From Beijerinckiaceae bacterium (lineage in GTDB: Bacteria; Pseudomonadota; Alphaproteobacteria; Rhizobiales; Beijerinckiaceae), in contig JAPZSB010000007.1 of the NCBI GenBank assembly GCA_027531565.1, forward strand, positions 558,001 through 622,000: 64,000 nucleotides of DNA. Direction: 5' to 3'. Numbering within the stretch: position 1 is the stretch's first letter; every line of letters begins with the position of its first letter. The notes under the pieces are model-generated. The model worked only from the letters and a program-made list of their open reading frames with translations, searched no databases and was not told the origin of the DNA. Below, piece by piece: positions 45,516 through 54,928 of the stretch. A program made the position numbers and the translations under genes.

Positions 45516-48500
45516 ATGGCGAATGCATTGCCGTGGAGTGTGCGAGGGATCGACCCGGATATCCGGGAGCAGGCCGTCGAAGCGGCCCATCGCTCCGGCA
45601 TGTCGGTCGGTCAATGGCTCAACCAGGTCCTCGCCGGCAATCTTGACGAGGATGGCGACGAGGATGACAGCCATTTCGCGCGCAGCCGCCAGGGCTCCCG
45701 TCGTCGGCCCCGGCGGGCCGACCAGATCAGCGAAAGGCTCGAACGCCTCGCGCAGGGCCCGCGGGCTGCCGGTTCGACCCGCGGCCAGGATGCCCTGCCG
45801 GATACGCCACGGATCCTCGATCTGATCGAGAACGCGGTCGAGGCCATCGAGCGGCTGGAGCGCCGCCAGACGACCGGCGGCATGCCGGAGCCGACAGGTC
45901 GTGCGCATGACGATGCCCTTGTCGAGGCGCTGCGCAGCTTCGAGCGTCGCCTCGAGCAGATGGCGCCGGCCCGTTCCGGCCCGACGGCATCGGTCTCGGT
46001 GCCCGCCATGGTCCGCGCCAGCCATGCCTCGGACCCTGACCCCGCCTTCACCCGGACGCTGGCCGAGATCGAGGCGCGGCGTCGAAGCCTGGATGGCGAC
46101 CTGCAGACGGCCCGGCCTCAACCGGCGGCCGCAGCCAGCGGGAATGTCATCGAGGCGATGAGCCAGCAACTCAACGCGCTTGTCGGCCGCATTGACGAGA
46201 TGCGGGCCGAGCGCCGGCCGGAGGACAATGCGCTCCGCGCCCAGCTGGATCATCTCGCGAGCCGAATCTCCGAATGGCGCGACACGCCCTCGGATTCCAT
46301 CGCTGCCCTGCGCACGGAAATCGGCACCCTTTCCGAGACGCTGTCCACCCTCACGCCGGGGCGTCTGGCGAGCGCCCTCGAGGATGCGTTCGCGCGGACG
46401 ACCGAACGCGCCATCCGGGCCCAGGCCGGCGACGGGGACCGGGTGCTCGAATCGCTCGGCCGCCTCAACGAGGATGTCCGCGCCGTCATGCGCGAGCTGA
46501 CCGACAGCCGGGTCTCGGAACGGCTGGGCCAGGAACTGGGAAATCTGTCCAAGCGGCTCGATCTCGTCGCGAACTCCGTCGGCGGGCATCGCCTCGATGA
46601 CCTCGCCAGTGATCTGCAGGCCGTGCGCGGCATGGTCGAGCAGGCGGCGCGCTCAAACCCGGCCGAACAGATGGCCCGCAAGCTCGACGAGCTGAGCCGG
46701 CGGCTCGACCGTCACGATGACAAGGGCGTGCTTTCGGCCATCGACGCGCTGAACGATCAGGTCAGAACGCTCGCCGGGACGGGCATCAAGGGGCTGGAAA
46801 GCCGCCTCGCCGAAATGACCCGGGAAATGAAGAAGCTGGCGGCGGACAAGCAGCCCCTTCCGCAAATGAACGCCATCGCCGACCGGCTCGAACGGATCGA
46901 CCGGATTCTCGACCAACGGCCGGATTCGCCCCTCGGCGGCCTCGACTCGATCGCGCAGTCTCTCGAAACCATCAGCGGCAAGCTTGACCGCGAGACACCG
47001 GCACCTGACCGTGACGTCGCGGCGATGCTGTCGGACCTGTCGTCCCGGTTCGACCAGCTCCAGGCCCAGGCGCCGGATACGCGCTCGCTGGACCGCCTGC
47101 AGGACGAAGTCGCCCGGGTCTTCCAGAAGCTCGACCAGATGGGCGGCGCGCCGGCCGGGCTCAACACGCTCGAACGCAGCGTTTCCGATCTCTTCGCAAG
47201 GATCGACCAGACCCGGCAGGACATGCGCGACATGGCCGAGCGGGCGGCCCTCCAGGCGGCCGAACAGGCCGTGAGAAACGCGCCGCGCGACGAGGCGAAC
47301 GACACGCTGGCCGCAGAGGGGCTCCTGCTCATCAAGCGGGACCTCAACGAGTTCAAGACAGCCCAGACCGAGGCGGAGCGCCGGACCCGCAGCACGCTCG
47401 AGGCGTTGCATGGCACGCTGGAAGGCATCGTTTCAAAGCTCGGCCAGATCGAAGCGGTGAAGGCCGAGATCCGGCCTGCACCGGCCGCGCGTCCCGAAAT
47501 GCCTGCCCGCGCCGAACCGGCAACAGGGCGCGAGGTGCCGGGCCCGGCACGGGACGTCTCCGCGCCAGCACGCCGGGAGCCTGCCATGGACAGCGGGAAG
47601 CGTCCCGAACCGGCGGGCCGCTCCGCCGAGGTCGCGCCGCGTGCGGATCTCGAATCCGACCTGCCGCTCGAACCCGGCGTCGCGCCGGGAAGCCCCGCGG
47701 CGGCGGCCTCGCTGGATCCCCGGGGCCAGTTCCTGGCGATGGCACGTCGTGCGGCGCAGGTAGCCCAAGCCAGCAGTGAGGCCATCCTTGCTGAAGAAGC
47801 CAAGCCGACGAAGAGTGCAAAGGCGCGGCAGCTTGCGGCCGGCGGCTCCTCCTTCATCACGAGGGCCCGGAAGCCGATCCTGCTCGGCCTTGCCGCGCTG
47901 ATCTTCTCGGTCAGTGCGCTCATGGTCCTGACCGGCCGCATGGGCCAGAGCGACGACATCGTGGCGCCGATGCCGCCGAAACCGGCCGTCTCCACGCCGG
48001 CGCCGGCGCCCGCGCCGGTTCGGCCCGCAGATCCGGAGACACGCGAGACGAAGGATGAGCCGCAGAATACCGGTTCGACGACCCGGCGCGCGCCGCCGGT
48101 CGAGCAGCAATCCCTGCCGACGATCCAGCCCAACGGGATGATGACCCTGCCGGGGAGCAAGCGCGGCCAGCGGCTCTCCGACACCAGCGCCGTCACCCAG
48201 ACGGACCCCGTCACCGTGGGCAGCATCGCCGCCGACGGCACGCCGAAGCCGATCGAGACCGGACGCGCCGTCATCAACGAGCTGATCGGCCTTTCCGCCC
48301 TCAAGGGACAGGACAAGCTCCGCGATGCAGCCCTGCAGGGCAGCCATGCCGCGTGGTTCGAGATCGGTGTCCGCTATGCCGACGGCAAGGGTGTTCCGCG
48401 GGATGGCAAGCTGGCAGCCCGCTGGTTCGAGCAGGCCGCGCTTGCGGGCCATGGCCCGTCGCAGTACCGGCTCGGCAGCCTGTATCGCGAAGGCAAGGTG

Positions 48501-48935
48501 CTGCCGAAAGAGCCCGCCCTCGCCTTCCAGTGGTTCGACCGGGCCGCAGCGCAAGGTCATGTCCTGGCCATGCACAATGCCGCCGTTCTGCTCGCCGAGG
48601 GCGTGCATGGCGCTCCCGACTATGCGGGCGCCGCGCTCTGGTTCAAGCGGGCTGCGGAACACGGCATCAAGGACAGCCAGTTCAATGTGGCGATCCTGTT
48701 CGCCCGCGGCCTCGGCGTGAACCAGGACCTTGCGGAATCCTATCGCTGGTTCGCCATCGCTGCCCTCCAGGGCGATCCCGATGCCGGCAAGAAGCGCGAC
48801 GACATTGCCGCCCGGCTGACCAAGGAACAGATCGGACGCGAGAACGAGCGGGTGAAGGCCTTCAAGCCGATCCCGGCCAATGCCGCGGCGAACGATCCGG
48901 GCCAGTGGGACAAGCCGGCCCGTCAGGGCACCTGA
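45516..48935 (+). CDS. PodJ-like polar localisation protein with Sel1 repeats
   Basis: Bitopic protein of 1139 residues. The N-terminal ALPWSVRGIDPDIREQAVEAAHRSGMS motif (residues 4-30, followed by VGQWLNQVL) is typical of alphaproteobacterial PodJ/SEL1 proteins. A long cytoplasmic coiled-coil region (about 190-640) and a Pro/Ala/Glu-rich stretch (about 650-760) precede one membrane helix (about 786-808). A periplasmic Pro-rich linker leads to four Sel1 repeats (about 932-1095, e.g. GSHAAWFEIGVRYADGKGV). No peptidoglycan-binding domain follows. In Caulobacter PodJ marks the pole for flagellar, pilus and division functions. Confidence 0.85.
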   Translation: MANALPWSVRGIDPDIREQAVEAAHRSGMSVGQWLNQVLAGNLDEDGDEDDSHFARSRQGSRRRPRRADQISERLERLAQGPRAAGSTRGQDALPDTPRILDLIENAVEAIERLERRQTTGGMPEPTGRAHDDALVEALRSFERRLEQMAPARSGPTASVSVPAMVRASHASDPDPAFTRTLAEIEARRRSLDGDLQTARPQPAAAASGNVIEAMSQQLNALVGRIDEMRAERRPEDNALRAQLDHLASRISEWRDTPSDSIAALRTEIGTLSETLSTLTPGRLASALEDAFARTTERAIRAQAGDGDRVLESLGRLNEDVRAVMRELTDSRVSERLGQELGNLSKRLDLVANSVGGHRLDDLASDLQAVRGMVEQAARSNPAEQMARKLDELSRRLDRHDDKGVLSAIDALNDQVRTLAGTGIKGLESRLAEMTREMKKLAADKQPLPQMNAIADRLERIDRILDQRPDSPLGGLDSIAQSLETISGKLDRETPAPDRDVAAMLSDLSSRFDQLQAQAPDTRSLDRLQDEVARVFQKLDQMGGAPAGLNTLERSVSDLFARIDQTRQDMRDMAERAALQAAEQAVRNAPRDEANDTLAAEGLLLIKRDLNEFKTAQTEAERRTRSTLEALHGTLEGIVSKLGQIEAVKAEIRPAPAARPEMPARAEPATGREVPGPARDVSAPARREPAMDSGKRPEPAGRSAEVAPRADLESDLPLEPGVAPGSPAAAASLDPRGQFLAMARRAAQVAQASSEAILAEEAKPTKSAKARQLAAGGSSFITRARKPILLGLAALIFSVSALMVLTGRMGQSDDIVAPMPPKPAVSTPAPAPAPVRPADPETRETKDEPQNTGSTTRRAPPVEQQSLPTIQPNGMMTLPGSKRGQRLSDTSAVTQTDPVTVGSIAADGTPKPIETGRAVINELIGLSALKGQDKLRDAALQGSHAAWFEIGVRYADGKGVPRDGKLAARWFEQAALAGHGPSQYRLGSLYREGKVLPKEPALAFQWFDRAAAQGHVLAMHNAAVLLAEGVHGAPDYAGAALWFKRAAEHGIKDSQFNVAILFARGLGVNQDLAESYRWFAIAALQGDPDAGKKRDDIAARLTKEQIGRENERVKAFKPIPANAAANDPGQWDKPARQGT

Positions 48936-49038
48936 TCGATCGGGCGGGACCCAACATCTCCGGTTGACGTTCGCGCCAGCCGGACCCAGAAGGGGCCGGG
49001 ATGCCTGTGCGCGACACGCGTCCCGGACGCGGTGCCGC

Positions 49039-49965
49039 ATGCAACTCTACCTGCCGATCGCCGAACTGCCGCTCAATCTCTTCCTGCTGCTTGGCATGGG
49101 AGGAGCGATCGGGTTCATTTCGGGCCTGTTCGGCGTCGGTGGCGGCTTCCTTCTCACACCCCTGCTGATCTTTGTCGGCGTGCCCGCGCCGGTTGCGGTG
49201 GCGACCAGCGCCGCCCATATCGCGGCCTCGTCCGTCACCGGCGCGCTGACCTACTGGCGCCGGAACGCGCTTGACCTGAAGCTCGGGACTGTCCTGACGA
49301 TCGGCGGTCTGCTGGGCACCCTGGCCGGCGTGTTCTTCTTCAACCAGATGCGGCGGCTGGGCCATCTCGATCTGGTGATCACCCTCGCCTATGTGACGCT
49401 ACTGATGTCGGTCGGCTGCCTGATGTTCGTCGAGAGCATCGGCGCCATGCTCCGGCAGAAGGCGGGGAAAGCATCGCCGATCCGAAAGGCCGGCGATCAT
49501 GTCTGGTATGAAAAACTGCCGCTGACCATGCGGTTCCCCCGGTCGAAAATGTCGACAAGCGTGATCCCGCTGGCGGCCCTTGGCCTCGTCATCGGCTTCA
49601 TCGGCACCGTGCTGGGCATCGGCGGTGGCTTTCTCGTCGTCCCCGCGCTGATCTACTTCTTCCGCGTGCCGACCTCGATCGTCGTCGGCACCAGCCTGTT
49701 CCAGATCCTTGTCACGATGATCGTGGCCACCCTGCTCCACGCCATCGTCTCGCAGGCCGTCGATGTGCTGCTGGCCCTGACGCTGGTGGTCGGCGGGGTG
49801 ATCGGAGCCCAGTTCGGCACACGGACCGGGCAGGCCCTCAAGGGCGAACAGTTCCGCCTGCTTCTCGCCATGCTCATCCTCATTGTCGGCATCCGCTTCG
49901 CGCTCGATCTCGTGGCGGCGCCGGCCGATCGCTTCTCGATCAACGCGACGGAGCTGGAGCGATGA
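49039..49965 (+). CDS. TauE/SafE family membrane transporter
   Basis: Integral membrane protein of 308 residues with the two duplicated signatures of the family: GFISGLFGVGGGFLLTPLLIFVG near residue 25 and GFIGTVLGIGGGFLVVPALIYFF near residue 195. About eight helices. Relatives export sulfite, sulfoacetate or other organosulfur anions. The next gene overlaps by four bases and encodes the TIGR02186-type partner, a pairing often seen in Alphaproteobacteria. Confidence 0.9.
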   Translation: MQLYLPIAELPLNLFLLLGMGGAIGFISGLFGVGGGFLLTPLLIFVGVPAPVAVATSAAHIAASSVTGALTYWRRNALDLKLGTVLTIGGLLGTLAGVFFFNQMRRLGHLDLVITLAYVTLLMSVGCLMFVESIGAMLRQKAGKASPIRKAGDHVWYEKLPLTMRFPRSKMSTSVIPLAALGLVIGFIGTVLGIGGGFLVVPALIYFFRVPTSIVVGTSLFQILVTMIVATLLHAIVSQAVDVLLALTLVVGGVIGAQFGTRTGQALKGEQFRLLLAMLILIVGIRFALDLVAAPADRFSINATELER

Positions 49966-50723
49966 GGCGCTGGCTTGCCCTTGCGGTCGTGGCGCTCTGC
50001 GCTGGCAGCGATGCCCGGGCCGAGGAACTGGTCCTTGCCCTCTCAACCCGCGAGGTTGCCATCACCTCCACCTATACCGGCGCGGAAGTGACGGTTTTCG
50101 GGCATATCGAACGGGATGCCCGGACAATCGCCCGGACCGGCGAATACGATATCGTGGCGCAGGTTCAGGGCCCGACAGGCGAGGTCGTGCTTCATCGCAA
50201 GGGGCGCTTCGGCTTCATCTGGCTGACCGAAAGCCGCCGGCGCTACAGCAAGGTCCCGCTGTATTTTTCCATTCTCAGCGCGAAACCACTGGCCTCGATC
50301 ATCGACGAGGATGGCCGCCAGAGGCTCAAGCTCGGCCTCGAGCATTTCCTTCCGGCCCCCACACCGGAACTCGAGGAGCGGGACGAGTTCGGGTTCCGGA
50401 ACGCCCTGCTGCGCCTCCGTCGCGAGGAAGGCGCGCTGACGGAAAACGAAAAGGGCGTGACCATGATCCGCCCGAACCTGTTCACCGCGCGGATCGTGCT
50501 GCCGGCCAAGGCGCCGACCGGGCTCTATCTCGTCAACATCTCCATTCTCTCCGAAGGCGTGCCGCTCCGGACCGCACAGGCCGGCTTCGTGGTGCGCAAG
50601 GTCGGTTTCGATGCCTTCGTGGCCAATGCGGCCCGCAATGAAGCCGTTTCCTACGGGCTTTTCACCGTGCTGATGGCCATCCTGCTGGGCTGGATGGCAA
50701 ATGTGGTGTTCCGCAAGGACTAG
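49962..50723 (+). CDS. TIGR02186-type membrane-anchored protein (Alph_Pro_TM)
   Basis: Protein of 253 residues with a signal peptide (WLALAVVALCAGSDARA), a beta-rich periplasmic domain beginning EELVLALSTREVAITSTYTGAEVTVFG, and one C-terminal helix (VSYGLFTVLMAILLGWMANVVF). The family has no proven function. Constant linkage with TauE/SafE transporters suggests a periplasmic accessory. Coupled to the transporter by an ATGA overlap. Confidence 0.87.
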   Translation: MRRWLALAVVALCAGSDARAEELVLALSTREVAITSTYTGAEVTVFGHIERDARTIARTGEYDIVAQVQGPTGEVVLHRKGRFGFIWLTESRRRYSKVPLYFSILSAKPLASIIDEDGRQRLKLGLEHFLPAPTPELEERDEFGFRNALLRLRREEGALTENEKGVTMIRPNLFTARIVLPAKAPTGLYLVNISILSEGVPLRTAQAGFVVRKVGFDAFVANAARNEAVSYGLFTVLMAILLGWMANVVFRKD

Positions 50724-50726
50724 CAC

Positions 50727-50761
50727 GGATCCTCATGGTCGGCTCCGGTCCATGAGGATCC
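50727..50761. terminator. Bidirectional hairpin between convergent genes
   Basis: GGATCCTCATGG / CCATGAGGATCC form a perfect 12-bp stem with an 11-base loop in the 54-base gap between the TIGR02186-type gene and pdeM. T-runs are weak on both sides, but the placement fits a shared terminator. Confidence 0.65.
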
Positions 50762-50777
50762 TTCCGAGGCTCCGCCT

Positions 50778-51488
50778 TCACGCCACGGCCGCCATCGGCA
50801 GCTCGGCCAGCCCCTGCCCCAGCATCAGGAAAACGCGGCTCCGGCCGGCGGGAAACAGTCCGGCAATGGCGGGATCGCTCACACAGAGCGATCCGGTCAG
50901 GGCGCCGAAAGCGGGGAGGAGCAAGCGCGTTTCGCCGGCCACGAAGCAGCGGCGGCGCTGCTGCCCGGCCCGGGTAGGCAGGCGCGCGGCGGGGTGGAGA
51001 TGGCCGACGATCTCGGCATGACCGTCCTCCGCGGGCTCGTGTCGCAGGCGCAGCGCGCCCGGCAGTTCGATCTCCGCGGCCACCTTGCCAGGCAACCCGG
51101 CAAGAGCGGGATCATGGTTGCCGGCAATCCAGACCAGCTCCGCCACCTGCGTGATGGCTTCGAATTCCGCCGCGACCGGCGCGACGCTGGCCTCCATCAG
51201 GGCTTGCCGATGGATGCTGTCCCCCAACAGGACAACACGCCGGGGCTGCCAGTGACGGACGAGGGCCAGCAGCCGGCGCATCGTCTCGAGGCTGTCATAG
51301 GGCGGCAGCATCTGGCCCTTGCTGGCATAGGCCAGCCCCTTGCCGAGATGGAGATCGGCAACAACGAGGAGCCGCTCGTCCGGAAGATAGGCCGCGCCGG
51401 CCGGCAGCAGCATCACCTCGCGACCCGCCAGCCGGATGCTCGCCTGTACTGCCCGAAGGGCATCCTGGTGCTGCAGAGCCGACCTCAT
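50778..51488 (-). CDS. pdeM: Ligase-associated metallophosphoesterase PdeM
   Basis: Calcineurin-like phosphoesterase of 236 residues. Dimetal motifs in order: VVADLHLGKG near residue 42, LLGDSIH near 89, WIAGNHDP near 120 and EIVGHLHPA near 155. PdeM genes co-occur with an ATP-dependent ligase, an MBL exonuclease and an Lhr-like helicase, all present here. It is thought to process damaged DNA ends. Four-base overlap with the helicase gene. Confidence 0.88.
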   Translation of the reverse strand: MRSALQHQDALRAVQASIRLAGREVMLLPAGAAYLPDERLLVVADLHLGKGLAYASKGQMLPPYDSLETMRRLLALVRHWQPRRVVLLGDSIHRQALMEASVAPVAAEFEAITQVAELVWIAGNHDPALAGLPGKVAAEIELPGALRLRHEPAEDGHAEIVGHLHPAARLPTRAGQQRRRCFVAGETRLLLPAFGALTGSLCVSDPAIAGLFPAGRSRVFLMLGQGLAELPMAAVA

Positions 51489-53980
51489 GCGGTTCCGAAT
51501 GCCTCCCCTATCTCGTCCAGCAGGCGGGCCGCCTCGTCGGCGATCGCCTGGTCCCGGGCCTCGCCGTAAACCGGCTCCTTGCCGATCTCCAGCAGGATCG
51601 GCACCGAAAGCGGCGAGACCCGTTCGAGGTCATGGTGCACGATTCGCCCGCGGATCCGCATCAGAAGATCGGAGAGGCGGCGGAGGTCCATGAGGCCTGT
51701 CGCCGCATCGGCACGGGCGGCCCGGAGCAGGATATGATCCGGCTCATGCTTGCGCAGCACGTCGAAGATCAGGTCGGTCGACATCGTCACCGCGCGGGCC
51801 TTTTTCTCCATGCCGGGAAAGCGCCGCTCGATCAGGCCGGCAATCACCGCGCAGGCCCGGAAGGAACGCTTCATCAGCGCGCTCTCGTTCAGCCAATCCT
51901 CGAGATCGTCGCCCAGCATGTCGGGGTCCCAGAGCCGGCCGAGGAAATCCGGCTCGGCGGCGATACGGATCGAAGGATCGCGCAGCATCCAGATGGCGAT
52001 GGCGTAGTCATTCGCCACGAAGCCGAGCGGCTGCAGGCCGGCCCGTTCGAGGCGCCGGGTGAGCAGCATGCCGAGGGTCTGGTGCGCCAGCCGCCCTTCG
52101 AAGGGAAAGGCCGCGAGATAGTAGCGCCCGCCGCGCGGAAACGTCTCGACCAGCAGGTCGTCCGGTCCGGGCAGGGCAGAGCGCCCCTGCTGCAGCGCCA
52201 GCCAGGAAGCCACCTGCTCCGGCAGCGCCGACCATCCGGCAGGATCGGCCAGCATGGACCGCACCCGTGCCGCCAGATGGGTCGAGAGCGGAAACTTTCC
52301 GCCATTGTAGGAGGGGATCATCGGGTCGCGCCCCTGCGCCCGCGTCGTGATCACGCGGTCCTCGACGATGCCCTCGAAGCGAAGAACTTCGCCGGCGAAG
52401 ACGAATGTATCGCCGGCCGTCAGCCCCTCGGCGAAGTATTCCTCGATCTCGCCGAGAAGCCGCCCATGGCGGAGCGCACCACCCTTGGCCGAGCCCAGAT
52501 GGACCTTGAGCATGGTCGATTCGACGATGGTGCCGACATTCATCCGATAGGCCTGTGCGATGCGCGCATTGGCGACCCGCAGCCGCCCCACGCTGTCGCG
52601 CCGGATCTTCGCGAAGCGGTCATAGGCGCGGAGGGCATAGCCGCCATCGGTGGCGAAACGGACCACGCGGTCGAAGGTCTCGCGGTCAAGGCCGGAATAG
52701 GGTGCCGAGCCGATGACTTCCGAAAAGAGGGCATCCGGGTCGACCGGCTCGGCGACGGTCATGCCGAGGCAATGCTGGGCCAGCACGTCCAGTGCACCCT
52801 CGCGGCTGGTCACCGCATCCTGCTCGCCGGCCCGGGCCGCCTCGATCGCCGCGTGGCATTCGAGCACCTCGAACCGGTTCGAAGGCACGAGATAGGCCTT
52901 CGAGGGCTGGTCGAGCCGGTGATTGGCGCGGCCGATCCGCTGCAGCAGCCGGCTCGCGCCCTTGGGCGCGCCGACATTGATGACGAGATCGACATCGCCC
53001 CAGTCAATGCCGAGATCGAGTGTCGAGGTACAGACCACCGCGTCGAGACCGCCGGCCGCCATGGCCGACTCGACCTTGCGGCGCTGCCCGACATCGAGCG
53101 AACCGTGATGCAGCGCGATGCGGCGGTTCTCCTCGTTGAGGCTCCAGAGTGCCTGGAAAACGAATTCCGCCTGCATGCGCGTATTGACGAAGACAAGCGT
53201 CAGACGGTGCCGGCCGATCTCGCGATAGATTTCGGCCATGGCATGCCGGGCGGAATGGCCGGCCCAGGGCAGGCGCTCCTCCGTCTCAAGCAGCCGCAGA
53301 TCCGCCGGCGCGGCGAGGCTGCGCGGAACCTCGACACAATCGGCGAGAGCAGCGCCCTGCGCTTGGTCGACCAGCCAGCGGCGGAGATTGTCCGGCTCGG
53401 CCACCGTGGCGGAGAGGCCGAAGCTGATGGCCTGCGGCGCGAGACGGCGGAGCCGGGCGAGGCCGAGAGCCAGGAGATCGCCGCGCTTGCCGGGGGCGAG
53501 TGCGTGCAACTCGTCGATGATGATCTGCCGTAGACCCGCAAAGACCTTCCGGGCCTCGGGATTGGCGATCATCAGCGCCACCTGTTCGGGCGTGGTCAGC
53601 AGGATCTGGGGCGGCTGGCGCATCTGGCGCTGGCGGCGCGCGGCCGGGGTATCGCCGGTCCGCGCCTCGATGCGGATGGCGAGGTTCATCTCCGCCACCG
53701 GCTCCTCGAGATTGCGGGCGATATCGACAGCCAGGGCCTTGAGGGGCGAGATGTAGAGCGTGTGCAGGCCCTCATTTTGCGGCGCGCCGGACAGCTCGAC
53801 CAACGTCGGCAGGAAGCCTGCAAGGGTCTTGCCCGCGCCGGTCGGGGCGATCAACAGGGTGGAGCGCCGGGCCTTTGCCCGGGCCAGCAGCTGGGCCTGA
53901 TGCCAGCGCAGGCTCCAGCCCCGGCCGGCAAACCAGTCTGCGAAAGTCGCCGGAAGCAGGGAATCGGTCAGGGAGGCCAT
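51485..53980 (-). CDS. Ligase-associated DEXH-box DNA helicase (Lhr-like)
   Basis: SF2 helicase of 831 residues. Walker A APTGAGKTLAGF lies near residue 45, motif II DELHAL near 157, SFGLSATV (motif III) and the C-terminal RecA domain with ALHHGSLDVGQR and LLQRIGRANHRLDQPSKAYLV (motif VI). The large C-terminal Lhr core follows. Its role is ATP-dependent 3'-5' unwinding in a ligase-associated repair set. Read first, followed by pdeM with overlap. Confidence 0.92.
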   Translation of the reverse strand: MASLTDSLLPATFADWFAGRGWSLRWHQAQLLARAKARRSTLLIAPTGAGKTLAGFLPTLVELSGAPQNEGLHTLYISPLKALAVDIARNLEEPVAEMNLAIRIEARTGDTPAARRQRQMRQPPQILLTTPEQVALMIANPEARKVFAGLRQIIIDELHALAPGKRGDLLALGLARLRRLAPQAISFGLSATVAEPDNLRRWLVDQAQGAALADCVEVPRSLAAPADLRLLETEERLPWAGHSARHAMAEIYREIGRHRLTLVFVNTRMQAEFVFQALWSLNEENRRIALHHGSLDVGQRRKVESAMAAGGLDAVVCTSTLDLGIDWGDVDLVINVGAPKGASRLLQRIGRANHRLDQPSKAYLVPSNRFEVLECHAAIEAARAGEQDAVTSREGALDVLAQHCLGMTVAEPVDPDALFSEVIGSAPYSGLDRETFDRVVRFATDGGYALRAYDRFAKIRRDSVGRLRVANARIAQAYRMNVGTIVESTMLKVHLGSAKGGALRHGRLLGEIEEYFAEGLTAGDTFVFAGEVLRFEGIVEDRVITTRAQGRDPMIPSYNGGKFPLSTHLAARVRSMLADPAGWSALPEQVASWLALQQGRSALPGPDDLLVETFPRGGRYYLAAFPFEGRLAHQTLGMLLTRRLERAGLQPLGFVANDYAIAIWMLRDPSIRIAAEPDFLGRLWDPDMLGDDLEDWLNESALMKRSFRACAVIAGLIERRFPGMEKKARAVTMSTDLIFDVLRKHEPDHILLRAARADAATGLMDLRRLSDLLMRIRGRIVHHDLERVSPLSVPILLEIGKEPVYGEARDQAIADEAARLLDEIGEAFGTA

Positions 53981-54001
53981 CCGCTCAAGGTGGCGTGGCC
54001 T

Positions 54002-54928
54002 TCACGACACGGCAAGGAGATAGAGCGCGCCCGGCACCGGCCTGCCCGCATCCCGACGCGAGGCAGCCTCCTCCTCGGCCAGCAGCGTGAAGCCGGCTTC
54101 CACCCCGAGGCGACGGAGCAGCCCCGGCGCGTGATGCATGCGGCAATCCTCGCCGACCACGACCCCCTCCCCCGGATGGGTCTGCACGGTGAAGGCCAGG
54201 ATGCCCGATGGCGCGAGGCAGCGCCGTGCCGCCGCAAGGGCCGGCGCGAGATCGGGCAGGTAGCAGAAGACATCCGCGGCGATGGCCAGATCGCTCCGCG
54301 CCACGGGCTGCTGCCCGAGAAAGGTGACCAGATCGCCGGCTTCCAGCCCGGCATAAAGGCCGGTCGCTGACGCCTGCTCCAGCATGCGGGGCGAGAGATC
54401 GACTCCGAGGATGCGTCCCGCACGGCTGCCCAGCGCGCGGGCCATCAGCCCGGTGCCGCAGCCGAGATCGAGCACTTCGGCATAATGCCGCCCGGGTAGA
54501 TAGCGGTCGAGGGCTGCGACCAGCAGGTCGGGCGCGCGATAGGCCAGTTGGCCGACAAGATGGCTGTCGAAGCGCGGGGCGTAATCGTCGAACAGCGCCG
54601 CGACATAGGCAGCCGGCATCGCGTCCGCGACCGGCTTGCCGCCGATCCGGGCGAGAAGGAGCGCCGCGCCGAGATGATCGGCTGGATCGAGCGCCAGCAC
54701 GCGTTCCAGCGTCGCGCGAGCCCGGGCCTCGTCTCCGAGCGCGAGCGCGGCCTTCGCCAATGCCAGATGAGCCGGCGGCCAGTTGGGCGCCCGTTCGAGC
54801 GTCTGTTCGAACAGGTCAAAAGCCGCCTGCAAGTCCTGCTCGGCAAACGCGGCATCGCCATAGGCATAGCGGCGGTCGGCGATCATGTCGCCGGAGGAGC
54901 GGGTCGAGAAGGGCGGCGTCGTGGTCAT
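54002..54928 (-). CDS. TPR-containing class I SAM methyltransferase
   Basis: Protein of 308 residues. The N-terminal third has TPR-like helices (FAEQDLQAAFDLFEQTLERAPNWPPAHLALAKAAL, EARARATLERVLALDPAD). The methyltransferase domain (about 125-300) has VLDLGCGTGLMARALG as the SAM motif, GVDLSPRMLEQA and DVFCYLPDL. Target unknown; a protein, small molecule or tRNA role is possible. It lies between the two halves of the ligase-associated repair genes, 21 bases upstream of the helicase. Start may be this ATG or one 12 bases earlier. Confidence 0.82.
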   Translation of the reverse strand: MTTTPPFSTRSSGDMIADRRYAYGDAAFAEQDLQAAFDLFEQTLERAPNWPPAHLALAKAALALGDEARARATLERVLALDPADHLGAALLLARIGGKPVADAMPAAYVAALFDDYAPRFDSHLVGQLAYRAPDLLVAALDRYLPGRHYAEVLDLGCGTGLMARALGSRAGRILGVDLSPRMLEQASATGLYAGLEAGDLVTFLGQQPVARSDLAIAADVFCYLPDLAPALAAARRCLAPSGILAFTVQTHPGEGVVVGEDCRMHHAPGLLRRLGVEAGFTLLAEEEAASRRDAGRPVPGALYLLAVS

